DNA of 64,000 nt from the NCBI GenBank assembly GCA_026214975.1, contig CM047805.1:59574834-59638833 (forward strand). The letters are read 5' to 3'. The notes beneath the pieces are model-generated. The model was not told where the DNA came from. It saw nothing but the letters and a program-made list of their open reading frames with translations, and did no database searches. Position 1 is the stretch's first letter, and each line of letters opens with the position of its first letter. The stretch is from Gentiana macrophylla. Lineage: Eukaryota; Streptophyta; Magnoliopsida; Gentianales; Gentianaceae. Positions 11,167 through 22,222 of the stretch are shown here, piece after piece. The position numbers were made by a program, and so were the translations under genes.

Positions 11167-11589
11167 CGCTAACTCGTGAGTTTTGTTCATGCTTTGTTAA
11201 TGTTACCTCTTTTAGTCTATCCTTTTTTATGACGCTGATTCAGAAACTTCCTATTGAGCAAGAAAGGCTTTCGTCGGTCTTGAAGAAGTGATGAAGACGA
11301 TGAAGATCCTTAGCTCTGTCGTAAACTAGCTTTCTGGGTGATCTCTTCGCCTGAGTGACCGATAAACTTGACTTTCCCGATAACGGAGCTAACCGATAAT
11401 ATGTAGATTATCATGGTGGTTTAGCTATGGTTAATATAGTGGATATCTGGCTTTTATAACGTGTTTGAGTGATGATAGCCAGTGGTGCACGGCGGTTAAT
11501 GGTGAATGCTTGAGAGAGTAGATATTTTAGCTAAGCTTGGGCTTGCCTTGTCAATTTTGCATATATCATTTCTATTACATGAGCCCTCC

Positions 11590-11596
11590 TTTTATA
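11590..11596 (-). promoter_or_regulatory. TATA box of the B LTR
   Basis: Minus strand reads CCTATAAAAGG. It is placed in the middle of the proposed LTR, consistent with a promoter at the U3/R boundary. Confidence 0.55.
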
Positions 11597-11964
11597 GGAC
11601 GGAGGGAAAACTAGGGTTTAAGCTAAAGACAAATGAATACCACGAGTCCGCACCGCATAGTCTGGTAGACGATAGGGTCACTATCCACGGAGTCGCATTC
11701 TTTCAATCTTGCCTCTTATCAGCTTCCTCATTCACCCAAGGGCTCATGCGGTCTCTGATGGACCACTTTTAGGGTCGCAGGTGGGCCCCCTGAGCTCCTA
11801 GTGACCTTAAAGGTTTGAAGGCTCTTGGCGGGGACCTGAGTTCTGCGACCCTAATCTGAACGTCATCGCGGACGCTATGGCCGCGGGCCTTATTATCCGA
11901 CCTAGTGGCTAGTTAGGATTTATCCAGGGACTCATAGGTGGCGGCACTATTTAGGAATATCATT

Positions 11965-12275
11965 TTGGATCGATTCCTAGGAACGTGCTAGTCAATCCAC
12001 GAAAGCTGCTTAGGGAGGTTTTTGGTCTTGAGTCGGAAATTTCTAAAACTTAATACGTGTGGGTAAATACAACCAAGTAAGGAGGTTAACTGCACATGGA
12101 TGTTTATTGTCCTTTCATTGGAAGTAAACAAGGTTAGAAGATTGTACCCGTAGCTTAAACTGAATATAAAACATCTTCTGATGGATTCCGGGAATTATAG
12201 GGGAGGTAAACATGATGATTAATTACACCAATCTATGAGATAGGGCAGGTAGGAAGGGACACCATTTTCTTTAAG
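11965..12275 (+). repeat. 5' LTR fragment of element G
   Basis: Collinear with 50153-50460 in the 3' LTR of G: shared strings include GTCAATCCACGA, ATACAACCAAGTAAG, AGGTTAACTGCACAT and ATATAAAACATCTTCTGAT. Both ends are lost: the left at the B junction, the right at 12275, where the last 160 or so bases of the LTR and the PBS are missing. Confidence 0.8.
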
Positions 12276-13100
12276 GATGTGGAGAAAGTGTGTGTTGAGG
12301 ACGAGCAAGATAAGGATGTTGTGGTAAGAGCGAACGTGCATGAATTATCATGGATCTTGATTCGAGAAAAGGACGAAAAGAATCACTACAATGCACAAAA
12401 GAAGGCAACCAATCCCTATTCTAAACCAATCCCGGTCTTTTAGAAATGCATACGCCCACCCCGTGTAGTGAACTCTTTGGTTTGAAAGATAATACAGTGA
12501 ATTCTTTGAGTGTTAATGAATAATCTCGAAGCAGACGAGGCAAAGAGCTCAAGGTCCTACAAAGGAGGGTAGAGAAGGTGTGCTTCTCGACTGTAAGGAA
12601 AAATTCTTCTTCTTAGGCATCAAACGCCAAGGAAGAGTGTGGATCTAGAGAGACAGAATATGCACTTCCGTGAAGGCCTCCAGAGTGCAGGTTTGGCGAG
12701 TTAAGGCCCAGAAGTCTGACTAAGAAAGAATTAGAAGGAAAGTCGAGCTGAAGACTTTAAACTCAGAACTACTTCTTACCTTTAGATAGAACGAGTTGAA
12801 TAAAAGTAACTAGAGAAAGCGACGAGTTTCTTTATCCTACCGCATCCAAAGCCGTAAACCGATGGATGATGTGAAGGTTTTTTACTCGTTGTTCGTTATA
12901 GTTAAATAGGTTAGGTTTTAGTCAAAGAAGAGCAAAAGGAAAGGCTAATGTTGGGTAAGTTGAAGAGTTAGTAAGTGAGAAAGAACTAGTGAAGGAGATA
13001 CTGGATAGGAGCTTAGAGAATCTGGGAAAATAGAACCCTCGATTCGGCGAGGCTTCACTTCAACCAAGCGAGATCTGTTGGACCAGATTTTGAGGTTGGA
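12276..13100 (+). repeat. Degenerate internal region of G, Athila-type
   Basis: No usable ORF. The stretch around 12730-12785 (AGTCGAGCTGAAGACTTTAA, CTCAGAACTACTTCTTACC) matches the region just after the protease ORF of element F (41417-41460), and neighbouring text is also F-like. This indicates that gag and most of protease are deleted here and that the piece comes from the downstream end of a related ORF. Confidence 0.6.
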
Positions 13101-13695
13101 ATCAATTCTAGAACCCTTTGATGGCTCGTCACTTCCACAGACAGCGTGTCCGCCTCTTTTCAATTTTTTCCCACCATTACCTCCTTCCCAATAACCCACC
13201 ATCAATTCCCTTTAACACCAATTACCTCATATCACCTCAATCACTCCCCCCATTACTCCATTTCCCACTCTCCAACTCAATCCCTCCACCTTCACACCGA
13301 TCCTTCTATTTAAACTTCCTTCCACCACCACCATTAGACCACCACAACCACTACTAGCCACTACCCAACCTCTACACAACCATTACCCCACATGCCAACA
13401 CCATTTTCGGCTACTGCGTTACTCTGTTAGTTGTTCCTGCCATTTAAGTTCTTGTTCTTCATCTCTATTCTAAGTATGCAATGGTTACAAAGAGAAATTC
13501 TGAATTTTAAGCTTCGATTTCATGGTATAAACCTTCGATTAAGCGTAACCCGTTTGTGTGCGGGTTTTGGTAGGCGATGTTTGGGACGAGCCCAATCATA
13601 TTCCGAATATGATTTTGGTTTCTCACGGGAACCGCCGAGTCGGTCAGCGGGATTGGCAGGAGTGTACCCCGATCATTGAATGACATAGGACTCAG
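13101..13695 (+). other. C-rich region before the G ORF
   Basis: 13118-13400 is strongly C/A/T-rich on the plus strand, with runs of CCACC and ACC and a TATTTAAA at 13306-13313. From 13500 the sequence becomes balanced and leads into the ORF ending at the D insertion. An open frame at 13431-13679 has no recognisable motif. The CT/CA-rich leader after a TATA-like string looks like a plant 5' UTR, but this is weak. Confidence 0.35.
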
Positions 13696-13902
13696 ATGAA
13701 GCTCAATGAGGATGTTACCCGAGCGATTGCGACTCTGCACGACAAGATGGACTACATGATAGAGTGTCTCGGCCTTCCACCATATACCCCACCACCGAGA
13801 CCTGCCCCACATCAATCAGATTCTTCTTCAGCTACCAGTCCTACCAGTTCTGAACCACCTCCCGGTTTTGATCCCCGTGCAGATACACCAGAGGTTTATT
13901 AC
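13696..13902 (+). pseudogene. 3' end of a G-encoded ORF, split by element D
   Basis: Open frame with a helical N-terminal part (MKLNEDVTRAIATLHDKMDY) followed by a Pro-rich and Ser-rich tail (PPYTPPPRPAPHQ, EPPPGFDP). The D insertion interrupts it at 13902; the frame resumes at 47950 and meets TAG at 47970-47972. Athila-type elements often carry such a helical plus Pro-rich C-terminus shortly before the 3' purine-rich motifs, which lie 330 bp further on here. Function unknown. Confidence 0.55.
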
Positions 13903-14411
13903 TGTTAGGAAGCCAGTCAAGCCAGTCAAGTACCAGCAGAGAACCATGAAGATATTATGGTCTGACTTATAACCAAGGAAGCCTATGATGACCTTGGATA
14001 AGTCTAAATTACATTCCAAGGGATGAAACTTGTTTTTTAAATATGGTGTACACTGTTCTCACACAAATCAAGGATCAGTGAAGTACAAAGATTCTCATAA
14101 ACCTAAAAGAATGAAGGAAACAGTGAATCGGCAAAGTGAACTGACTATCGGCTGAGTGAAGATAAAGCAGTGAAGGAAGATCTAAGCAGAAAAGTCAGAA
14201 AGTCACTTAACTGATCATAGAACGGCAAAGTAAACCTTACTTGATCATATTTTGAAGTATGAAGAAGATACAGAGGATCAAATATTAAATGCACAATCAA
14301 TTGATGATCAATCAAGGACGGATTTTCGGATAAACGTTTGAAGAAAAATCCGTTCACTGAAATCAAGGAGAATATAATTAAGGGGGAATCAAGAATAACA
14401 TCAAGGATTAT
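13903..14411 (+). repeat. 5' LTR of D, left part
   Basis: Begins TGTTAGGAA like the 3' LTR (46554), then jumps straight to sequence matching 46738 onward; 175 bases are missing. From there it is collinear with the 3' LTR until C interrupts it at 14411. The target-site copy ATTAT is 14407-14411. Confidence 0.88.
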
Positions 14412-14739
14412 TGTTTGGGGTGATTTTATGTGATTTATATTGTTATATTTTGTAACAATTCCCTCCATATTCGTATAATTCGCATAGAAATTAAGTGTTT
14501 ATTTGGATTTATTGAGCAAATGAGGTTTGAAGTGGTTTAAGTGCAAAATCGAGTTAATTACGTGATTATATTGGTTATTTTTCATCAATATATATGTTTC
14601 TACATTTTGCACGTTTCTATTATCTTGTAGGTACCCGAGCATGGCAGGGAATGAGCTTAAACGATGTTTAAAAGAAGGTTAAATGGAAGGAAGAGGATGC
14701 AAGTCGAAGATGGAATGAAGATTTAGAAGTCTGGACGTG

Positions 14740-14940
14740 CGTTTGCTCCATCCATCCAGTGGATCAAGCGCCCGGAAGATTGGCGGTGTCGGGAGGAGTG
14801 TCTGGATTCAGGATTTTCAGATTTTTGCTGAACGAGCGTTCAGAATTGCATAGGAAGGGCGTTTGAGAAGACTCGGCCCGACTCGAAGATTTCAAAGCAT
14901 CTGGACTGGCGTCCAGCATCCTTGGACGGGCGTCCAGCCA
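14740..14940. promoter_or_regulatory. CpG-rich palindromes upstream of the C promoter
   Basis: Two strong palindromes, CTGGACTGGCGTCCAG (14901-14916) and TGGACGGGCGTCCA (14923-14936), lie 33-70 bp before the TATA box. Weaker relatives (GACGTGCGTTTG near 14736, GAGCGTTC near 14833, GGGCGTTTG near 14858) lie upstream. The 3' LTR has the same pair near 19336-19372. Confidence 0.75.
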
Positions 14941-14969
14941 CCGCCACAGCCTAAACCGACTTCAAAACT

Positions 14970-14977
14970 TATAAATA
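14970..14977 (+). promoter_or_regulatory. TATA box of the C 5' LTR
   Basis: TATAAATA, conserved in the 3' LTR at 19405-19412. It follows the palindromes and precedes the leader that contains CGATCCCTGGCCGCCCC. Confidence 0.7.
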
Positions 14978-15929
14978 GTCATGTTTTTCTGAACCCTAAT
15001 ACCCACAAATCGATCCCTGGCCGCCCCAGGCCCCTTTGGTGCAGCTTTTGCTGCGTTTTTCTGCCCCCATAAACATAATTTCATCTACTTCTTTTATTTA
15101 TAATTTCTGCAACTAGTAGAACGATGGATAGAGGCTAGGCGAATTAAACAAGCGTGTGAAGCCAATCATGCAACGTTTTGATTTCAACTCTTTGGATGGT
15201 TTTGTGAGTTATTATTTAAAGTTGTTTTTTTATTATGTTTTGTATTGATTATGCAATTTAAATCGGTGGATTGTTGCATGTTGATGGTTAGTGTGATGAG
15301 AATCGTTGTTAGACCTAGATCACCGTAGTAAAGATTAGATTTTTTACCTAAAAATAACGAGAGTCGCTAGGTTAAATTTCTAGGTTGCTAGATTGAGAAA
15401 TCTTACACCTTTGTTATGGAAGCGTTAATCTTTAAGATCGAGAGATGAATGATTAATAGGCGAATTATCTACGAGAGTAGGAATTCATACCTTTGATAGG
15501 TGAACCACATCTTTATTAAATCTTCACTAAACGATCTAGAGTAGAAATTGAGGGTTGCGGGATAAGTGGATCAATGCTTGTTCTTCGTTAAAATTAATTG
15601 AAATTATCTTTGTGCCTTGTCTTCGTTGCTATTTCAGAATTTTATTTTTTTCTTTTTAGTTATAGAATAGATTTATTTAGTTAGTTTAGCTCTGCAACTA
15701 TATTTCCTGGCTTTGGATTGACAACCCTCTGTCCAGTTTATTGTTTCTTCGTTTTCGTTTTTAGTTATTTTTCGTGACAACCTTTAGAAAAATTAAGAAC
15801 TAGACCAATCTCAATTCCCTGTGATTCGACTCCTGTTGTACCTACTATACTACGATCCCTGCACTTGGGGTAAACCAGATTATTTTATTACTTGTTTATT
15901 TTGCTTAGATAAAATCCGAGACAAGTTTT

Positions 15930-15948
15930 TGGCGCCGTTGCCGGGGAA
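15930..15948 (+). other. PBS of C (tRNA-Asp)
   Basis: TGGCGCCGTTGCCGGGGAA begins 6 bases after the LTR end. It is complementary to the 3' end of plant tRNA-Asp. Confidence 0.93.
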
Positions 15949-16435
15949 TCGGTACGGTTGTCTAGTTTATTAATTTTTCTGATTTTCTGTTATAAGTTTG
16001 GATAAAAGGGACCGTTAGGGCACATGGTAGTATTTTGGCCATAACTTTCGGCTCCGGTGTCGGTTTGGCGCGCAGGACCCCAATTCGGAAAGCTCGTTCC
16101 GACGCCGAAGACGTGGCAAAAGGCCAGAGGCCGATTGATGCCGTTATCGAGGTCAAAATCTGCTGTTTTCCCTTCCATTTTGGGCTCAGAAGAGACCAAC
16201 ACGTTTTTCGCCCTTTTAGTGTTTTTTGTTTTTCTATTTTAAATTTTTCGTAGGTAGGTTTCTGTTTAAGTTTTCCGTATCTTTTTATGTTTCGTTATCT
16301 TAATTTAAAAAAAAAAAGAAAAAGGTTGTTTTTTTGTTGCTAGGGTTTCTGAGGTTTTGAATTTACTGACGTGGTGACTAGGGTGAGAATCAAACGAGGG
16401 GTCGAGTTTCTCTTTATTGTGCATCATGCTAGGGC

Positions 16436-16600
16436 CAGACGTGCGTTTGTCCTTTCCAAACGCCCGTCTGCTCTGTGTGGTTCCAAACGTGCGTCCATAA
16501 GGAGTGGACGCCCGTCCGACCAAACGCGCGATCTGTATATGTTTTGAGAGCACTGCAGGCGTCTGTCTGTCTTGTCCGAACGCCCGTCCAGTGCATCGAG
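16436..16600. repeat. Internal array of ACGTGCGT / ACGCCCGTC motifs in C
   Basis: At least six related strings occur here: GACGTGCGTTTG, AAACGCCCGTC, AAACGTGCGTCC, GGACGCCCGTCC, AAACGCGCG and GAACGCCCGTCC. They are the same family of motifs as in the C LTR near 14736-14936, but inside the element. Confidence 0.75.
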
Positions 16601-18292
16601 CTTTAGTGACTAGAATTTGATTTTGATACATGCTTCCGTTATTTGACATGGATGTTTTAATGTGAGCCTCTGTGGCCTTTATATATGCGTAGATGTTCGT
16701 TCTTTCACCTTTATGGTTATTTCTCCTCTATAGCGGTCCAAGTTGAGTGATTGTTTGTGTTTTGAGTCTCATTGATGTGGCATGGCTTCTTTATTTTACA
16801 CCCCCCATGTATCTATTGCATACTTTTGGTATGTGGACCACGTCCCATGTAGTTTTTTTTGTTGTTTTCTGTTTCTATGACTTTGGGTACATGGGATGCG
16901 CTTATGAGAGGATGTCACGAAATTTATTCACGAAGTTCAGTAAGGCCCTACTACTGGTGACGCTGGAGCACCCAGCTAGACGTGATTCTACTATGATTTA
17001 TGATGTTACTTTCGTAGTCTATTTAGGGTGTTAGGGTTGTTTAGGGGTTGGCTTTTCTGATGTGATTCATCTGTGCTTTAGTTGAAGCTACTGTCAGTTT
17101 TCCGTTGCTATTATTTTCTGATGGATCTTAAGGCACGTCTACACTTGTCTGCCGAGCCTCTGTGGCTTTATTTAGAAGACGTTTAGATATTTGACCTTCC
17201 TTCTGTAGTTGACATGTTTCATCGCTTAGTCCGAATTATAGATTAGGGCGACATCTATTGAAATTAGTTGGGCTAGCATTTTCTTTATTTTCTTTTTGCC
17301 TTATTAGTATAGTTGCATATCACTTAGTTGCATTGTGTTATATTCTGTCTTTTTTTATTATTATTTATTTAGTGCACCTAGCCCTGCTACTTTGTAGTGT
17401 CCTCTGTTTACACTGTCAGTTGGAGTTTGATATTTCTGAATGCACATGTTGGACCCTATACGGATGTCAATCACATCTGTGGCTTTATATTTGACGCTTA
17501 GATGCCCTGTGTTTTCCTTGTGTGGTGATTTTTCCATCTGAGCAATTATATCATGTGCTTATATCTTGTGTATCATTATTTTTGCTTGTGATATTCCCTT
17601 GTGTCCCCCGAGATATTGCCATGTTTGTTCAAGTGTGTAGGATATTTTCGATAGCGATTGTGAGCTTTTAGATGATATCAGTTTTCCGGTGGATGGTCCA
17701 GAGTCTACTGATTTCTTCAAGCATTTCCGGATCTGGATCATGACCACTTCCGCAGTGCCACCTTGAACTACAATCGGCTAAGTACTTTATTTCTTTTAAA
17801 TTCTGCACAACCTGAGGACATGTTGTCGTTTAAGTGTGGGGGAGGGGAATAGTTATGTGTATCTATCATTTGCTTAATTTATTTTTATTCTATGCTGAGA
17901 AATGAGCTAAAAATTTTCAAATTTTTCAATTTTTTGTTTTTGTCCCGAGTAAGCAATGCATATTTTTTGTTCGGTTTTTATAGTCATTGATGCTGTGTAC
18001 CGTATGTTTAGTAAGTTAGTTGTTTCACCCGACATACATCTCACGAGCCATATTGAACGATGAGCTAAAATATAAAGCTATACCCATTTAGATTAGTGAT
18101 TTTTGATTATCTTATAAGTATCTTGTGCTTAGTGCTAATGTACATATCGTGGGAATTATAATAGTTTGTGTTTATAGCCAGAGTATGACATACTGTGAAT
18201 ATCTTAGGTTTGAATGTGATAAGCGAAACGTAACTATTGTGCTTTTGGAAAAGTTGTTTTAAAATGGAATAAATAGGGTGTGTCGGAAGCTG

Positions 18293-18425
18293 GTCGATGA
18301 TTTGAGTGCGGTAGGTCATATCTCGAATGTCCTATACCACTATGATGACCAAAAGCTCACGACAGTCAGAAAAGGCTGCTTTATGATTTGAGTAAGGTGG
18401 GGTATATCTCGAATATCCTATTCTG
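18293..18425 (+). other. Tandem stem-loop pair in the C 3' non-coding region
   Basis: Two units, each GATTTGAGT followed by a hairpin and then CTAT...CTATGA. Hairpin 1: AGGTCAT, loop ATCTCGA, ATGTCCT (18313-18333, one T/T mismatch). Hairpin 2: GGGGTAT, loop ATCTCGA, ATATCCT (18399-18419, two wobbles). E has the same arrangement with different stems. Confidence 0.7.
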
Positions 18426-18831
18426 CTATGATAGGGCAATAGCTCATTCTGATGTGTGTTTGTATATGGAATCAACTTATATAAGGACTTAGTTATCGTC
18501 TACCTTATCCCCAGTATAAACTGACAGATATGTTGTAGGGATTATCCTCTGAGTATGTCAAAAAGGTCCTAAATGTATTCTATCATCCTTTTCGGGATAT
18601 GTTACGTTTTGTAGGGTGCATGTTATAAGTGTCAATTATTTATAGTTTAAATGGGGTATTGGCTAGTTGATTTGAATAAATTTCAAGTTTGGACTTAGTG
18701 GAAGTTTTCTATGGCTTTGCACACACACCGGGGTGAACCTCTAATTTATTGACTATGCGTTATATTTGCTGAAGTGTCTATCTTTTCTGAGCCTTTATCT
18801 TGTCTTGTTTTGCTTGGGACGAGCAAAATCT

Positions 18832-18845
18832 AAGTGTGGGGGAGT
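18832..18845 (+). other. Polypurine tract of C
   Basis: AAGTGTGGGGGAGT directly precedes the 3' LTR at 18846. A near copy, AAGTGTGGGGGAGGGGAA, lies 1 kb upstream at 17832-17849. Confidence 0.8.
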
Positions 18846-20357
18846 TGTTTAGGGTGATTTTATGTGATTTATATCGTTATATTTTGTAACAATTCCCTCC
18901 ATATTCGTATAATTCGCATAGAAATTAAGTGTTTATTTGGATTTATTGAGCAAATGAGGTTTGAAGTGGTTTAAGTGCAAAATCGAGTTAATTACGTGAT
19001 TTTATTAGTGATTTTTCATCAATATATATGTTTCTACATTTTTCACGTTTCTATTATCTTGTAGGTACCCGAGCATGGCAGGGAATGAGCTTAAACGAAG
19101 TTTAAAATAAGGTTAAATGAAAGGAAGAGGATGCAAGTCGAAGATGGAATGAAGATTTAGAAGTCTGGACGTGCGTTTGCTTCATCCGTCCAGTGGATCA
19201 AGCGTCGTAAGATTGAATCGGCGTCGGGGCGAGTGTATGCGGATTCGGGGTTTTGATTTTCTTTGAATGAGCGTTCAAAATTGCATAGGACGGGCGTTTG
19301 AGAAGACTCGGCCCGACTCGAAGATTTCAAAGCATCTGGACTGGCGTCCAGCATACTTGGACGGGCGTCCAGCCACCGCCTCAGCCTAAACCGACTTCAA
19401 AACTTATAAATAGTCGCGTTTTTCTGAACCCTAATACCCACAATTCGATCCCTGGCCGCCCCAGGCCCCTTTGGGGCAGCTTTTGCTGCGTTTTTCTGCC
19501 CTCATAAACATAATTTCATCTACTTCTTTTATTTATAATTTCTGCAACTAGTAGAATGATGGATAGAGGCTAGGCGATTTGAACAAGCGTGTGAAGCCAA
19601 TCATGCAACTTTTTTATTTCAACTCTTTGGATGGTTTTGTGAGTTTTTATTTAAAGTTGTTTCTTTATTATGTTTTGTATTGATTATGCAATTTATATCG
19701 GTGGATTGTTGCATGTTGATGGTTAATGTGATGAGAATCGTTGTTAGACCTAGATCACCGTAGTAAAGATTAGATTTTTAACCTAAAAATAACGAGAGTT
19801 GCTAGGTTAAATTTCAAGGTTGCTAGATTGAGATATCTTACACCTTTGTTATGGAAGCGTTAATCTTTAAGAACGAGAGTTGAAAGATTAATAGGCGAAT
19901 TATCTACGAGAGTAGGAATTCATACCTTTGATAGGTGAACCACATCTTTATTAAATCTTCAATAAACGATCTAGAGTAGAAATTGAGGGTTGCGGGATAG
20001 GTGGATCAATGCTTGTTCTTCGTTAAAATTAATTGAAATTATCTTTGTGCCTTGTCTTCGTTGCTATTTTAGAATTTTATTTTTTCTTTTTAGTTATAGA
20101 ATAGATTTATTTAGTTAGTTTAGGTCTGCAACTATATTTCCTGGCTTTGGATTGACAACCCTCTGTCCAGTTTATTGTTTCTTCGTTTTCGTTTTTAGTT
20201 ATTTTTCGTGACAACCTTTAGAAAAATTAAGAACTAGACCAATCTCGATTCCCTGTGATTCGACTCCGGTTGTAACTACTATACTACGATCCCTGCACTT
20301 GGGGTAAACCGGATTATTTTATTACTTGTTTATTTTGCTTAGATAAAATCCGAGACA
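18846..20357 (+). repeat. 3' LTR of C
   Basis: 1512 bp, same length as the 5' LTR, with scattered substitutions. Ends GAGACA, then target-site copy ATTAT. Confidence 0.94.
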
Positions 20358-21103
20358 ATTATTCCCCTAATTAAAATAGCCAATAGAAGGAAATTAAAAT
20401 CAAGGATTATCAAGGCTATAAATAGAAGGCATTGACAGACAAGAAAAAACCACATATAAGAGAACGATTAGGTTTGATAATTTACAAGCAGAAACTCTGT
20501 CAAAGTGAAAAGCCTTCATATGTGCTAAAAGAAAATATCTAGAGATCAACTCTCAGGAATCAGAACTTCAATAGCAAATCAAGCATTGAGATTGATCAAC
20601 AAATTTGTGAATCCAATTCACTTTAATCAAGCAACTGAATCAGAGCCATCTGAGAAGGAGTTGTGTTTGTGATAGATGCTGAAGGATTTGTTCCCAAGGA
20701 GCAATGAAATAGACTGAGTCACAGAAGCTGTTGAAGTCAGGGAGTGATAGTCTTGAAGATTGTAAAGCTTGTGTAGTCAAGGACAATCAGGCTATTGTAT
20801 CTGTGAAAACAATAGTGAAATTCCTCCAATCATCACAGGATAAGAGTGGATTAAGGGATTACACCACCCTGAACCACAATAAACCTTTGTGTCAATTTAC
20901 TTTCAGCAATTTCCCTTACTACATTTATTTAATTGCTTATATTATATCATATATCTTTGATTGCATAAACTACTTTGAAACAACATATTAAGAATAGACT
21001 TATCCGCTGCCCAAAAGCTTTTAAATACAAGAAATGTTTTTGAAACTCCACTATAGTCATTCACCCCCTTCTGACTATAGTTTTACCTTTTTTGGGACCA
21101 ACA
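20358..21103 (+). repeat. 5' LTR of D, right part
   Basis: Resumes the D LTR after C: collinear with 47220-47949, including ATAAATAGAAGGCATTGACAG and the end CACCCCCTTCTGACTATAG...ACCAACA. A TATA-like CTATAAATAGAAGG lies at 20424-20437. Confidence 0.92.
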
Positions 21104-21105
21104 AT

Positions 21106-21118
21106 TTGTATCGGAGCA
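21106..21118 (+). other. PBS of D (initiator Met type, degenerate)
   Basis: TTTGTATCGGAGC starts 2 bases after the LTR end. It differs at two positions from TTGGTATCAGAGC, the usual Copia primer site complementary to tRNA-Met(i). Confidence 0.75.
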
Positions 21119-21207
21119 GTGTTCCTAGTATCAGAACCTGTTCAGATCTAATTTCTGGTAACAAGGAGATCACATATTTTCAAAGTAGTTTTCAAATTTG
21201 TGCTTTC

Positions 21208-21241
<34 letters not shown>

Positions 21242-21252
21242 TATACATATAT
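21208..21252. repeat. (TA)n microsatellite in the D leader
   Basis: Alternating TA with single G and C interruptions, just before the gag start. Length is likely variable. Confidence 0.9.
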
Positions 21253-21265
21253 CTTATTTGTATTT

Positions 21266-22222
21266 ATGAATTCCTCAAATTTTATGTTTAAGTTACCTGT
21301 ATTCAATGTTAATAATTTTGATGAATACAAAATAAGAATGTTGTCTCATCTTTCAGCAACTCATGAGGAGATGCTGGATGTAATTAATGATGGCCCAATC
21401 GAGATTACAATTGTGGTAGCCACAGGAGCAGATCAAGGAAAAGTAATAGACAAACTCAAGAAAGATTGGACCAAGGATGACAGGAGAAGATAAAATCTTG
21501 ATTTTGTTGCAAAAGACATGATTTTGAAGACTCTGGACAGTAACATGTTTATAGGATCAAAGATTGCAAAAAAGAAATAGAGACGTGGGACAAATTGGCA
21601 GTGATCAATGAAGGATCAGAAGCAGTCAAAGAAAACAAATTGTCTGCTGCAAAACAGAAATTTGAGAACTTCAAAATTAAGGCTGGTGAAACCATTGATC
21701 AATGGACAACTGATTCTCAAGCATCATCAGTGAACTACAACAACTTGGACACACATATCCACAGAAGGAAGTGTACCTGAAGATCTTGAGAGGCCTACCT
21801 GAAAGATGGAAGATCATTACATCGATGAATCGGAGAGGACAACAAATCTTACAACCATCGATACCTTAACTCTAATGTCTCAACTAGAGGCTCATGAATT
21901 TGAGTTGAGCGGTGAAGACAAAGGTGCACCAAAGAGAGGCACATAAGGCGGTAATTTGGTTGCACCCAAGCAAAGTCAAATAGCTGATGCAAACAACAAA
22001 GAGACACATGATCTGAAGGAACAGGTAGCTTTACTAGTAAAACGTTTTGACAGGTTTAGCAAGAAGAAGCAATTCAATGGAGGTTCATCATCATTCAACA
22101 AGTCTAGCACAAGCAAAGACATGAGGAAAAAGGATGATGAATACAAATGCTTCAATTGCAAGAAGATAGGTCATTTTAAAGATAAATGCCCTGAAGAAAA
22201 AGATAAAGTGAGGACAAGATGA
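21266..22222 (+). pseudogene. gag: Gag of D, broken
   Basis: ATG at 21266 opens MNSSNFMFKLPVFNVNNF, typical of Copia gag N-termini. The frame stops at 21491, and further pieces continue in other frames (21595-21780, 21956-22222). The CCHC knuckle CFNCKKIGHFKDKC lies near 22149-22190 (CX2CX4HX4C intact). The zinc-knuckle frame ends at TGA 22220-22222, overlapping the next ATG. Gag forms the particle and packages RNA in this family. Confidence 0.8.

Larger units (their letters stand above)
5219..11962 (-). mobile_element. Element B: decayed Tat/Retand-like Ty3/Gypsy retrotransposon
   Basis: Minus-strand order is LTR (11962 to 10708), gag (10643 to about 8930), protease (8720 to 8356), reverse transcriptase (about 8040 to 7100), RNase H (7195 to 6779), a second RNase H (about 6680 to 6250), then integrase (6078 to 5219), where A interrupts it. 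The order with a second RNase H before integrase is typical of the Tat lineage. Many stops and frame changes make it inactive. Its right end cuts into sequence matching the G LTR. Confidence 0.82.
10708..11962 (-). repeat. Probable 5' LTR of element B
   Basis: TG...CA on the plus strand (TGACAACC at 10708, ATATCA at 11962), about 1255 bp. A TATA box on the minus strand lies at 11596-11590. Just inside the element, 10703-10688 (minus) reads GGTGGTGACCAGAAT and may be the PBS, but I cannot assign a tRNA. To the right, homology to the G LTR begins at 11965. No second copy is present, so the ends are tentative. Confidence 0.55.
14412..15923 (+). repeat. 5' LTR of C
   Basis: 1512 bp, starts TGTTTGGGG, ends GAGACA. 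It closely matches 18846-20357; differences concentrate in the CpG-rich part near 14760-14860. TATAAATA lies at 14970-14977; a leader and U5 follow, with the shared box at 15815-15833. Confidence 0.94.
15949..18845 (+). other. Non-coding interior of C
   Basis: About 2.9 kb without a credible ORF. It holds a CpG motif array (16436-16600), a first purine motif (17831-17850), T-rich stretches, and near its end a conserved module shared with E (18190-18560) with tandem stem-loops. The PPT AAGTGTGGGGGAG ends just before the 3' LTR. Confidence 0.85.
14412..20357 (+). mobile_element. Element C: non-coding Athila-type LTR element (LARD-like)
   Basis: 5946 bp, flanked by perfect target duplication ATTAT (14407-14411 and 20358-20362). 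Two 1512-bp LTRs, tRNA-Asp PBS and a purine-rich PPT are intact. The 2.9-kb interior has no gag or pol homology and no ORF over 115 codons with a recognisable motif. It must be mobilised by proteins from another Athila-like element. It shares a conserved 3' non-coding module with E. Confidence 0.92.

Noticed and set aside
14145..14468. 107-codon minus-strand frame
   Set aside because: Lies across the D LTR / C LTR junction; not a gene.
16305..16649. 114-codon minus-strand frame in C
   Set aside because: Overlaps the CpG motif array and has no homology; judged chance.
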